Assembly (NCBI GenBank): GCA_023410875.1
Contig: JAEYPH010000092.1
Span: forward strand, 1-13,657
Source of the DNA: Bacillota bacterium
GTDB lineage: Bacteria; Bacillota; Clostridia; Christensenellales; UMGS416
DNA length: 13,657 bases
Reading direction: 5' to 3'
The position numbers and the translations under genes were made by a program. The notes beneath the pieces were generated by a model, which saw only the letters and a list, made by a program, of their open reading frames with translations, ran no database searches and was not told the origin of the DNA. Of this stretch, positions 1-7,016 are shown one piece after another; within the stretch, counting starts at the first letter, position 1, and every line of letters begins with the position of its first letter.

Positions 1-20
1 CAATCATGAGCGCATTCAGC

Positions 21-60
21 TTAAAACAAAACTGACGCCGCTCGAAAAACGGCGCCAGTC
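21..60 (-). terminator. rho-independent terminator after rsgI
   Basis: On the minus strand a 10-bp stem (50-59 with 31-40, one G-U pair, 9-base loop) is followed by the T-rich run TTTTGTTTT (about 22-30). It lies about 100 bases beyond the rsgI stop codon, so it most likely ends the sigI-rsgI transcript. Confidence 0.8.
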
Positions 61-158
61 TGCGTAATTCCTCGTATTCCTACGGCAGGGCTTTTTCTTC
101 GTGTCTACTGAACGGGGGTCAGTCCACAGCGCGGCTGCCGGGGTCTTTTGTATGGAGG

Positions 159-1187
159 TCAGTTGTTGCGATTGGTGGGCTTGGGCGTCTTCGTGGGCTT
201 GGGTGTTTTGGTGGGTTTGGGTGTATTTGCCGGCTTTGGGGTTTTCTCGGGCTTGGCGCTGTCCAGCAGGCCCACGCCGGTGTTGCCCTTGGGGTTGACT
301 TCCTTGTCGTCATTGCCCTGGCCGTTGTTGCCGTCGTCGCGGGGTGTGGCGGTCGGCTCGATGGTTTGCGTGGCTGTGGGGTCGGCGCTGGTATCTGCCG
401 GCGTGGCGGTCGGCGCGGCGGAATCCGTGGCCGAAGCGGTTGCCGAGGGCTCGGGCGTGGCGGATACGTCGGGCGTCTTGGCCGCCTTGCGGTTGGCCTT
501 GATGGCTTTCATGATGTCCTTGACCGGTTTGCCGAGCCATTCGTTGACGTCCACCTGCGCGCCCTCGCCGGCGGAAGCGATGTATTTCTGCACAAGGTTG
601 AGCTTGCCGGGGGTCGTGCCCAGCTTGCGGGCTTCCTGCACGCGGTCATAGCCCACGCGGTCCACCTCGACCTCGCCGGGGGCTCCGGCATCCTCAAGAG
701 CCTCTTCTGCCTGCTCTTTGGCCTGCTCGGCATCCTGCTGGGCCTGGGTTTCGTTGTTGCTGGCGATGGTCACGACGACGGTGTTTTCGGTGTCGGGCTT
801 CAGATAGCCCTCCGCAGCGGCTTCGCGCACCACGGCCTGTATGTTGCGGCCCAGGTTCACGCCGGTCTTGATGTTGGCCAGCAGGGCCTTGCCGTCCTCA
901 TTGACGCCCCGGGCGCCGATGACGTGGCCGATGAGGTTCAGCTGGAATTCCACGCTGGGGTTGATGTCCACGCTGGCATAGCTCACCGGCGTGTAGTAGG
1001 CCAGGGCAGTGCCGCCGCTCAGCAGCAGCACCGCGGCTGCCGCCAGCGTGGAAGCCCGGCGCAGCAGCGGCCGGGAGGTGCGCAGTTCCTGACCAACGTG
1101 GTATCCGGTATTGGGGATTTCGCGGAAGACGCCGTCGCTGCCCAGCGCCACGGCCTGCCTCCCCTTGGTCTGCATGACGATACTTTT
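159..1187 (-). CDS. rsgI: RsgI-type membrane anti-sigma factor with proline/threonine-rich tail
   Basis: A 343-residue protein, a likely membrane anti-sigma factor that holds the partner SigI and releases it on an outside signal. Residues 1-43 fit the cytoplasmic RsgI N-terminal domain. One membrane helix spans about 46-66. The conserved outer motif around DINPS (residues 75-79) follows; in studied RsgI proteins the Asn-Pro bond, here N77-P78, cleaves itself during signalling. An alpha/beta region reaches about residue 150, then a charged helical part. The last 110 residues are Ser/Thr/Pro-rich and end in about four TPKPTK-like six-residue repeats. No carbohydrate-binding or enzymatic module is visible, unlike many clostridial RsgI proteins. 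The ATG (1188-1190) overlaps the sigI stop as ATGA and follows an AGGAGG site, so the full gene spans 159-1190. Confidence 0.9.
   Translation of the reverse strand, partial: KSIVMQTKGRQAVALGSDGVFREIPNTGYHVGQELRTSRPLLRRASTLAAAAVLLLSGGTALAYYTPVSYASVDINPSVEFQLNLIGHVIGARGVNEDGKALLANIKTGVNLGRNIQAVVREAAAEGYLKPDTENTVVVTIASNNETQAQQDAEQAKEQAEEALEDAGAPGEVEVDRVGYDRVQEARKLGTTPGKLNLVQKYIASAGEGAQVDVNEWLGKPVKDIMKAIKANRKAAKTPDVSATPEPSATASATDSAAPTATPADTSADPTATQTIEPTATPRDDGNNGQGNDDKEVNPKGNTGVGLLDSAKPEKTPKPANTPKPTKTPKPTKTPKPTNRNN
174..245 (-). repeat. 18-bp tandem repeat encoding TPKPTK units
   Basis: About four degenerate 18-bp units lie at the 3' end of rsgI and encode T-P-K-P-(T/A)-(K/N). The third-position changes show that the peptide, not just the DNA, is conserved. 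This is a low-complexity extended tail, possibly wall-spanning, and prone to copy-number change. Confidence 0.8.
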
Positions 1188-1882
1188 CATTGATCTTGCC
1201 CTCCTGTGATGTAGCTCACGTATTCGCTGAGGCAGGGATAATCGTGCGTTAGGATCACCGCTGCCGCCAATATATATTTGCGATGCCGCTCCATCGTTTT
1301 TCGGGGCAGGCCGCAGACGCTCGATAAGTAAATCATCGGCAGCATGCCCGATGCGGTGACCTGATCGAAGGCTGGGCGGTCGGCCAGCAGGGCGCGCACC
1401 GCCACGGCACAGGCCCTGCGTGTTTTGCCCGAGCGGGGAGATGCGGTGGCCAGGTCATCGAAGTTTATGCCATAGCCAAGAAGTTCCGCGCTTAAGGCCT
1501 CGATTTCCTGGGCAATGTCCCGGCGGTCCTGCTGGCTGCTGTCGGCGACCTCAAAGGGCTCCGGCTCCTCATCGGACGCCGCGGCCAGGGCACTGAAAGG
1601 GATTTCCCGCCCGGCGGCGCTGTTTCTGCGGGCATCGTCGATCAGCCGGTTGCGGATCACCAGCGACGCGTAGGAAAGGAACTTCCCCTTTTTGCCATCA
1701 AAGGTTTGAATTGCTTCGTTGAAAGCGGACATCGCCACGGGCAGTTCATCCTGTCCCGGCCCGATGTGCCTGCCCGTGTGTTTGCTGGCGCAGGATGCGA
1801 TAAAGGGCAAAAATTCTTCGATCAACAGGCTGGTGTCGCCGCTGGCGCGCTGCTGTTCCAGTACCCGTTCTTCCAGACTCAT
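1187..1882 (-). CDS. sigI: RNA polymerase sigma factor SigI
   Basis: A 231-residue alternative sigma factor of the SigI family, which directs RNA polymerase to heat-shock, wall or polysaccharide-sensing promoters in other Firmicutes. The sigma region 2 signature is clear: residues about 46-86 include FNEAIQTFDGKKGKFLSYA and VIRNRLIDDARR. A charged linker (about 90-125) leads to the SigI-specific C-terminal domain (about 130-220) with a helix-turn-helix-like segment near 175-210. The ATG has an ideal GGAGG site four bases upstream. The gene overlaps rsgI by 4 bases (ATGA), the standard sigI-rsgI arrangement, so translation is coupled. The target regulon cannot be told from this window. Confidence 0.92.
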   Translation of the reverse strand: MSLEERVLEQQRASGDTSLLIEEFLPFIASCASKHTGRHIGPGQDELPVAMSAFNEAIQTFDGKKGKFLSYASLVIRNRLIDDARRNSAAGREIPFSALAAASDEEPEPFEVADSSQQDRRDIAQEIEALSAELLGYGINFDDLATASPRSGKTRRACAVAVRALLADRPAFDQVTASGMLPMIYLSSVCGLPRKTMERHRKYILAAAVILTHDYPCLSEYVSYITGGQDQ

Positions 1883-1906
1883 GCTACCTCCGTGTAATTG
1901 ATAACC

Positions 1907-1915
1907 ATTATATCA
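1907..1915 (-). promoter_or_regulatory. extended -10 promoter for sigI-rsgI
   Basis: On the minus strand TGATATAAT is a perfect extended -10 element 24 bases before the sigI ATG. The -35 region is poor, as is common when TGn is present. A sigma-A promoter is inferred. An ACCCC block at 1940-1944 resembles the -35 of SigI-type promoters, but no convincing partner -10 was found. Confidence 0.7.
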
Positions 1916-2099
1916 TGCGTGCCTTTTCTAAGTAGTTTTGGGGTAGCTCGGTGGCGTAGGTAAAAAATAGGCTGCTGTGTTAGTTACATATCTGCATTAT
2001 CATTCAAAGTAATTGGTGCCGAAGGTTTCCAAAGGGCGATCGGAAAGCCCTTTGGTCGTGCCCACAGGCGAGAAATCCCAAACAGGATTCTATGAAAAG

Positions 2100-2131
2100 A
2101 TGAACCTCCTGCCGATGATTCTGACAGGAGG
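2100..2131 (-). terminator. probable terminator after the lipoprotein gene
   Basis: CCTCCTG and CAGGAGG (2125-2131 with 2105-2111) form a perfect 7-bp stem with a 13-base loop. On the minus strand it is followed by the moderately T-rich TTCATCTTTTC. It sits 22 bases beyond the lipoprotein stop. The large loop and interrupted T run make it a weaker candidate. Confidence 0.5.
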
Positions 2132-2152
2132 CTGTAGACAAATAGACAGCGC

Positions 2153-2860
2153 TCAGTTGTTTGTGGCTGATGGCATAGGTGTTGCGTCGCCTTTGAACTG
2201 GTTTATCAGGTCCAGCAGCTTGCGCTCGAACTCCCGCTGGGGCATCGTGACCGCGCCCTGCCCCCACGATGCCGGGCGTTCGGCCGGAAGGGATGTGCCT
2301 TCCAGCGGCCATTCGCTCCAATAGCGCACTGAGCCGTCGGCCACGGGCATAACACAGTAGGCCGTCCCCAGCAGCCGCACATCGCCCAGCTCAAATGCGC
2401 GCAATTGGTTGTCGGGGTCGCTCTGCTGCGCCTGGCGGTCGGCGTCGTCATACACATGGGCCAGAAAGTAGTACTCTTTACCGATCTCCAACCGCACATC
2501 CCGTTCCCCTACCAACCAACTGGGGTTTCCCGTGGCTTGTACGGTATCCTGCTGCGGCAGAGCGCCGTAGAGCACGTCTTTCACGGAGACTTCCCTTGCG
2601 GCCAGATACGCGTCCATCTGCCCGCCCTCGCTGTTTTTCCATGAGACCTGCACGTCCTTTGCGCTCTTCACTTCGCCGCGAAAAAGAACGTTCATGTCCC
2701 GCAGGTACCGGTCGGCTTCGAAGGGCGCATACTCGATGTTGACGGTGGCGTAGGGGCTGGTTGGGTTGTCCAGCACGGTGCGCCCCGGGCCCGCCGGCGC
2801 GGCGCAGCCGGAAGCGACCAGTATCGTCACCAGAAACAGAGTGAGGAAGGATAGGCGCAC
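2153..2860 (-). CDS. small lipoprotein, function unknown (A)
   Basis: A 235-residue protein when begun at a GTG (2858-2860) that follows GGGAGG by six bases. This start gives a compact signal peptide, MRLSFLTLFLVTILVASGC, with the lipidated cysteine at 19. An upstream ATG would add 12 polar residues and has no good ribosome site, so GTG is preferred. The mature part begins with a Pro/Gly linker, then YAPF (44-47), then a region predicted to be beta-rich, with DVLYG and GKEYYFLAHVYDD. It ends in an amphipathic helix and a short tail. No known family is recognised. It lies 91 bases after the UroD-like gene, probably in the same transcript as the ABC genes. It resembles the lipoprotein at 6153-6812 in layout and several short motifs. 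Confidence 0.8.
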   Translation of the reverse strand: MRLSFLTLFLVTILVASGCAAPAGPGRTVLDNPTSPYATVNIEYAPFEADRYLRDMNVLFRGEVKSAKDVQVSWKNSEGGQMDAYLAAREVSVKDVLYGALPQQDTVQATGNPSWLVGERDVRLEIGKEYYFLAHVYDDADRQAQQSDPDNQLRAFELGDVRLLGTAYCVMPVADGSVRYWSEWPLEGTSLPAERPASWGQGAVTMPQREFERKLLDLINQFKGDATPMPSATNN

Positions 2861-2951
2861 GGCACACCTCCCGCATTGAAATTGCGTCTCCATCATATAG
2901 ACGAGGTGAGCAAAGCCATGGTTCGCTTCCTTGTCCGTGTGGACGGAGGAT

Positions 2952-4061
2952 TTATGTTCCCTGACGGGCGATCGCCAGCAATCGGAGCGCCTCCTCCTCG
3001 TTGGAGGCGCCGGTCTGGTACGTGATCCCTGCCGTGTATTCCGTAGCCGGGATATCTGCGATAAGGCTCTTGTTCATGATATAGCCGCAGATCGGAATCT
3101 TCTTCTCCCGTGCCCTGCCGTAGATCTTTTGGAGGAAGTCGAATCCGAAGATGAGGTTGGGCGGCTGGCCAAAGTTCAGCGCCCTAAGGCCCCTGCATTC
3201 CATCATGCTGAACACCCACTGGTCCGCCCGGCCGCAGTAGTGCATGCTGCCGCTGCCTAAGGCCCGGTAGATATCCTCATCGTAGGGCCGCACGAACTCC
3301 TCGTACATGTCCCTGGACAGGTTGACCGGCGAATCGTTGCGGAGCACGACGCTGCCCTTGTACAGCGTTCCCCAGTGGAAGACGTAGCCCGGCGCCTCCT
3401 CATCCTGGATGGTCTTCTTGACCGCTTTCATGAAGTGGATGTAGGTATCGGTGACCAGCCGCAGCAGCGCATGGACCAGTTCTGGCTGGTCATACACCGC
3501 GTAATAGATTCCGGAACCCCAGATCAGATGGGCGACGTCAAAAGGCCCCTGAAAATCGGGATGGTAGATCGGGATGAGCGCTTGGCATTTCGGATATTTG
3601 GCAAGCTGTTCCTGGTAGTATTCGTGGGTCTCAAAGACCTTTCCCATAAGGCCGGCATGATTGTCCGGCATGCCGCGATCAATGATTCTGCGAATTTCGT
3701 CCTCGCTGTCCACGTGATTCACCCAGGGCAAATCGTTGTTCATCAGCGTGCAGCTCAGGCCGAAGGCCGAGGTCAGGATGCCCACGCCGTAATTGGCACG
3801 GATCATGGGAAGGGTGTCGTCTTTTACCCGCGTGACCTGCTGGAAGGAGGCCAGCTGGTTGAACATCATGGTTTCCTTATCCCGGAATTCCTCGGGATAG
3901 GGGCGCGCCCGGAAGCAGGCGCCCGGGAAAGCCACCCGCAGGGAGAGACCGTCAGCCTTCCCGTAGTCCAGTGCTTTTTTCAATCTGTGCTTGGTTGCTC
4001 GAATGTGTTCCGGGTCCAGATTTTCTTCGTAGTACGCAAGGATCTCCTGCAACGCGTTCAT
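2952..4061 (-). CDS. uroporphyrinogen decarboxylase (UroD)-like protein, likely methyltransferase relative
   Basis: A 369-residue cytoplasmic protein of the URO-D superfamily. The family includes haem-pathway HemE and the zinc, corrinoid-dependent methyltransferases (MtaA/CmuA type). Family-like segments are QGPFDVAHLIWGS near 171 and HYCG at 274-277; the H-x-C pair matches zinc ligands of the methyltransferase branch. The N-terminal substrate motif of true HemE is not evident, and no other haem genes are nearby, so HemE is unlikely. A methyl transfer or demethylation role is inferred; the substrate is unknown. No corrinoid-protein gene is seen here. The ATG follows a GAGGG site by about nine bases. 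It lies 123 bases downstream of the ABC permease on the same strand, between the ABC genes and a lipoprotein. Confidence 0.82.
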   Translation of the reverse strand: MNALQEILAYYEENLDPEHIRATKHRLKKALDYGKADGLSLRVAFPGACFRARPYPEEFRDKETMMFNQLASFQQVTRVKDDTLPMIRANYGVGILTSAFGLSCTLMNNDLPWVNHVDSEDEIRRIIDRGMPDNHAGLMGKVFETHEYYQEQLAKYPKCQALIPIYHPDFQGPFDVAHLIWGSGIYYAVYDQPELVHALLRLVTDTYIHFMKAVKKTIQDEEAPGYVFHWGTLYKGSVVLRNDSPVNLSRDMYEEFVRPYDEDIYRALGSGSMHYCGRADQWVFSMMECRGLRALNFGQPPNLIFGFDFLQKIYGRAREKKIPICGYIMNKSLIADIPATEYTAGITYQTGASNEEEALRLLAIARQGT

Positions 4062-4184
4062 CGTGCCATCCCTCTTTTGCTCACAGAGTGGTTTGGCACC
4101 ATTGTAAATCCCAAGATAGATAAAATCCTTGCTATTCCTGTTTAAAACTTTGCATATGTGGGGATTGTGCCGTGTCTACTCGGA

Positions 4185-5063
4185 CTACTTCTGCTTGTAG
4201 GAACGCATGCGCAGCGCCGAGAGCACCAGGCCCAGCGCCGCCGCGCCGCCCAGCACGGCCAGCATGACGCCCGCGGACAGCGCCTGGTCGCCCCAGAGCA
4301 GCACGACGCCGTTGCCTCGCAGATAGCCATCCACCGCTGCCTGTGGCGCGCCATGGAAAACCAGATCGATGGGCTGGCGCAGGAACACCTGGCGCAGCAG
4401 CGCGGCGCTGTGGCTGAAGGGGACCAGCAGCACGAACTTTTGCACGATGGCGGGCAGTATGCCCAGCGGCACATAGACGCCGGTCAAAAAGCCGATCATC
4501 GTGCCCAGCAGCGTGCTCAGCGTGGCGAAGGCCGAAGAGGTTTTCTGAAAGCTGACGACCAGATAGAGGATGGAGGCTGCCGTCAAAGAGCTTAGGATCA
4601 GAATGCCCAGTGCCTCCAGCAAATTGGGCAGCGTCAGCCACTGGCCGCCGCCCAGCACGATATAGACTTCGCTGACGAGCAGCGCGACGATGCTGAACGC
4701 CAGGGAGATCACGACTGCGGACACCAGATAGCTCACGACGACGGCGGTGCGGTTGACCGGCGCCACGATGAAATCGGTGAACTGCTTCTTCTCCACATCC
4801 TGCACCATGGTGCCCAGCACGCCCAGCGCCACGGTGACGGCGTTGATGCCCAGCAGGCCGCTCATGATCCAGCTGTCCACGAGGAAGCGCACGCCCTGCA
4901 CGTCGCCCACGCGGTCGGTGATGGAGTCCACCTGAATCTTTCCCAGAAACAGCGCGTACAGCGCAATGATGATCAGCACGCTCAGGAAGGAGAAGAAAAC
5001 AGACATGCGGTCGCGCACATACACCTTGATGTTGCGTACCGACAGATTCCACATCACGTTCAT
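4185..5063 (-). CDS. ABC-2 type transporter permease
   Basis: A 292-residue membrane protein with about six hydrophobic helices (near 23-41, 65-88, 107-131, 147-171, 178-205 and 264-286), the normal layout of an ABC-2 (DrrB-like) exporter permease. The segment PSLV-like GVYVPLGILPAIVQKF (about 195-210), before the last long loop, is typical of the family. Its ATG overlaps the stop of the ATPase gene as ATGA, so the two subunits are made together and should form one exporter, probably a dimer of each. The substrate is unknown; relatives export drugs, lipids, polysaccharides or peptides. An alternative reading frame over the same region is open but shows no family features and is a GC-rich shadow. 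Confidence 0.9.
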   Translation of the reverse strand: MNVMWNLSVRNIKVYVRDRMSVFFSFLSVLIIIALYALFLGKIQVDSITDRVGDVQGVRFLVDSWIMSGLLGINAVTVALGVLGTMVQDVEKKQFTDFIVAPVNRTAVVVSYLVSAVVISLAFSIVALLVSEVYIVLGGGQWLTLPNLLEALGILILSSLTAASILYLVVSFQKTSSAFATLSTLLGTMIGFLTGVYVPLGILPAIVQKFVLLVPFSHSAALLRQVFLRQPIDLVFHGAPQAAVDGYLRGNGVVLLWGDQALSAGVMLAVLGGAAALGLVLSALRMRSYKQK

Positions 5064-5989
5064 TGGGCTTCCTCCTGGGCGCGGATGCCGCGGCCGGTCA
5101 CGTTCATAAAGACGGCGTCCATGTCCCCCTTGCGCACCTCGAAGCTGGCCACATGGCCTTCCACAGCCTTGAGCACCTGCAGGGCGTCCATGCTGTTGTG
5201 CACCGGGAGCACCAGCGTGTCGGCGCTGGGCGTATAGGCGCGGCCCATGCGGTCCAACGCGGCCCGCAGCGCTGCATCGTCGCCGCTCACCAGGATCAGC
5301 GTGTCGCTGCTGTGGCGCTCCTTGAGCTGCGCCGGGGAACCCTGGGCCACGATGTGCCCGTGGTCTATAATGGCCACGTCATCGGCGCCGGCGGCTTCCT
5401 CCATGTAGTGGGTGGTCAGAAACACCGTGGTGTTCTCCGTGCGGCGCATGTCGGCGATGGTGCTCCACACCCGCAGGCGGGTCTGAGGGTCCAGCCCGGT
5501 CGTGGGTTCGTCCAGAAACAGCACCCGCGGCGTGTGGATCAGCGAACGGGCAATGTCGGCGCGGCGGCGCTGCCCGCCGGACAGCTTGCCGTAGGGCCGG
5601 TCGATGCACTCGCCCAGGCCCACAACATCGATCACGTGGCCGATACGCTTCTTAAGTTCCGCGCCCTTGAGACCATAGAAGCTGGCGCGTACGGCGATGT
5701 TCTCGCGCACGGTCAGCAGCGGGTCCAGCACAGAGTTCTGGAACACGACGCCGATGCTGCGGCGGATGTCGTCATCCCGGCTGCCCACCTGGTAGCCGTT
5801 TATGGAGACGCGGCCCTGGTCCATGCGCAGGATCGTGCAGAGGATGCTGATCGTCGTGGATTTGCCCGCGCCGTTGGGACCCAGGAAGGCGAACAGCGCC
5901 CCTGGCTCCACGCGGAAGCTGATGTCGTCCACGGCGGTCACGGCGCCGTAGCGCTTGGTGAGGTGTTCCACTTCTATGATACTGGGCAT
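5060..5989 (-). CDS. ABC transporter ATP-binding protein (DrrA/CcmA type)
   Basis: A 309-residue ATPase that powers the permease encoded just after it. All nucleotide-binding motifs are intact: Walker A GPNGAGKST (37-45), Q-loop Q84, signature LSGGQRRR (136-143), Walker B VLFLDE (156-161) and the H-loop histidine H194 in TTHYMEEA. A C-terminal extension of about 90 residues after the ATPase core matches the DUF4162-like tail of DrrA-type drug or lipid exporters. The start is supported by AAGGAGG four bases upstream. It is the first gene of a probable operon: ATPase, permease, UroD-like protein, lipoprotein. A sigma-A-like promoter lies about 43 bases upstream of the start codon. Confidence 0.93.
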   Translation of the reverse strand: MPSIIEVEHLTKRYGAVTAVDDISFRVEPGALFAFLGPNGAGKSTTISILCTILRMDQGRVSINGYQVGSRDDDIRRSIGVVFQNSVLDPLLTVRENIAVRASFYGLKGAELKKRIGHVIDVVGLGECIDRPYGKLSGGQRRRADIARSLIHTPRVLFLDEPTTGLDPQTRLRVWSTIADMRRTENTTVFLTTHYMEEAAGADDVAIIDHGHIVAQGSPAQLKERHSSDTLILVSGDDAALRAALDRMGRAYTPSADTLVLPVHNSMDALQVLKAVEGHVASFEVRKGDMDAVFMNVTGRGIRAQEEAQ

Positions 5990-6031
5990 AGGGCCTCCTT
6001 ACGGCCGCCTCAAGCGGTCGGGCACTATCTA

Positions 6032-6061
6032 ATTTTACCAAAGTATGGCGGGCATCGTCCA
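6032..6061 (-). promoter_or_regulatory. promoter for the ABC transporter operon
   Basis: On the minus strand TGGACG (-35, 6056-6061) and TAAAAT (-10, 6032-6037) are separated by 18 bases. They match consensus at 4/6 and 5/6 positions. The predicted leader is about 35-40 bases and ends in the AAGGAGG site of the ATPase. Confidence 0.55.
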
Positions 6062-6111
6062 TTGTGAAAATCGTATAAGTTGGGCATTTGAATTATGAAT
6101 ATACGTTTTTG

Positions 6112-6171
6112 TAAAAATTGCAAAGCTTCCCCATATATCGCGTGCAAAGGCACTACTTTGCCGAAGCTTTG
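6112..6171 (-). terminator. probable terminator overlapping the end of lipoprotein B
   Basis: A perfect 9-bp stem (CAAAGCTTC 6121-6129 with GAAGCTTTG 6163-6171) encloses a smaller GCAAAG/CTTTGC hairpin. On the minus strand it is followed by CAATTTTTAC. The upstream arm lies within the last codons of the gene. It would separate lipoprotein B from the ABC operon. Confidence 0.55.
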
Positions 6172-6812
6172 TCCTTCAGTTTCCGAACCAGTTCAATGAA
6201 TTCAGTAGATGTTTTCATATCGTATTCTTTTTGGTCATCTCGGTCTACGATTGTTAGAATGAGATCATTGGATGTTTTGTAGAATATTGGGCCACCGGCA
6301 TATATCGGAAGTTTTTTTGCCGATTTATTTTCATCTATAAGCCGCTCAATCGTTTTATTAACCTTACCTTTGGCCAAAAAGAAAAAGAAAGAATCCCCCT
6401 TGTTAGGCTGAACTGAATTTTCCAAACAGGATGCCGGTAAGCAGATCATCAAATCTTTATCGTCCACATTTCCGTAGATCACTGTGTCTACATGAAGATA
6501 CAGAACATAATATGGAAACGATGGAATAATCGGGAACTTTTCTAAAAAATCCGGATCTGGATCTTTTACCGGACTTTCACTGTTGCTTACGCTCAGCTTC
6601 TGCACATCCTCTATGAGTGTAGCATATACAGCTGTATCAATTCCCTTGACACGGTCTATGAAAGGGGCATAAGCTGAGAAACCGTTTGAAGCAGGCTGAT
6701 ATAGAGGGTATCTCTCCCTTAGCTGTGCCTCTGAAGGTTGCTGACACGCTATTAGCAGAAGAAGCGTTGAAAGGAAGAGACAAGAAACCGATAGTATTCG
6801 CTTTGTTTTCAT
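6153..6812 (-). CDS. small lipoprotein, function unknown (B), in AT-rich DNA
   Basis: A 219-residue lipoprotein. The signal peptide (MKTKR, then a hydrophobic core) ends in LIAC with the lipidated cysteine at 23. A GTG directly before the ATG could also start it; both sit near a GAGGAG site, and the ATG spacing of eight bases is better. The mature part has YAPF (48-51), a beta-rich middle with VDTVIYGNV and GDSFFFFLAKG, and a final helix near TEFIELVRKLKD. No known family is recognised. The order of these motifs parallels lipoprotein A at 2153-2860, so the two may be distant paralogues. The gene is much richer in A and T and uses AAA/TTT-type codons more than its neighbours, which suggests separate origin or transfer. 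Confidence 0.8.
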   Translation of the reverse strand: MKTKRILSVSCLFLSTLLLLIACQQPSEAQLRERYPLYQPASNGFSAYAPFIDRVKGIDTAVYATLIEDVQKLSVSNSESPVKDPDPDFLEKFPIIPSFPYYVLYLHVDTVIYGNVDDKDLMICLPASCLENSVQPNKGDSFFFFLAKGKVNKTIERLIDENKSAKKLPIYAGGPIFYKTSNDLILTIVDRDDQKEYDMKTSTEFIELVRKLKDKASAK

Positions 6813-6875
6813 CACTAGAGCTCCTCTCTAATCTTGGTAAATACGGTTTATCATATGATTTGCCTGACAATACAA

Positions 6876-6927
6876 ATAATACATATGTCGATGAATTGTT
6901 ACAAATTATGCATCATCGTTGTATAAG
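6876..6927. promoter_or_regulatory. candidate divergent promoters sharing one -35 box
   Basis: TTACAA at 6899-6904 reads as TTGTAA on the other strand. On the minus strand it is 17 bases from TATTAT (6876-6881), pointing to lipoprotein B. On the plus strand it is 17 bases from TATAAG (6922-6927), pointing to the spmA-like gene. The AT-rich context makes chance matches possible, so this is inference. Confidence 0.4.
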
Positions 6928-7016
6928 AATGACGATAAGTACACGTTGGATAAAGGGGGAGAGGGCATATTGCTCCACTAGCGCCAATACGATGCACAAA
7001 GGGGAGGGATGCATTT

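Noticed and set aside
366..1193. 275-codon plus-strand open frame opposite rsgI
   Set aside because: Antisense shadow of a recognised gene; no ribosome site or family features.
2031..2053. AAAGGGC/GCCCTTT inverted repeat as a terminator
   Set aside because: The 7-bp stem has no T run on either side, so it was not called.
2004..2321. 105-codon minus-strand frame beyond lipoprotein A
   Set aside because: It overlaps the lipoprotein gene in another frame and runs through its terminator; no family recognised.
2952..4061. HemE (haem pathway uroporphyrinogen decarboxylase)
   Set aside because: HemE N-terminal motifs are not evident, an H-x-C zinc-like motif is present and no haem genes are nearby.
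4132..5052. 306-codon minus-strand frame overlapping the permease
   Set aside because: It is Arg/Gly/His-rich without membrane helices; the permease frame fits family, overlap and ribosome site.
5063..6067. 334-codon plus-strand open frame opposite the ABC ATPase
   Set aside because: The opposite strand carries an ATPase with every motif intact; this frame is antisense shadow.
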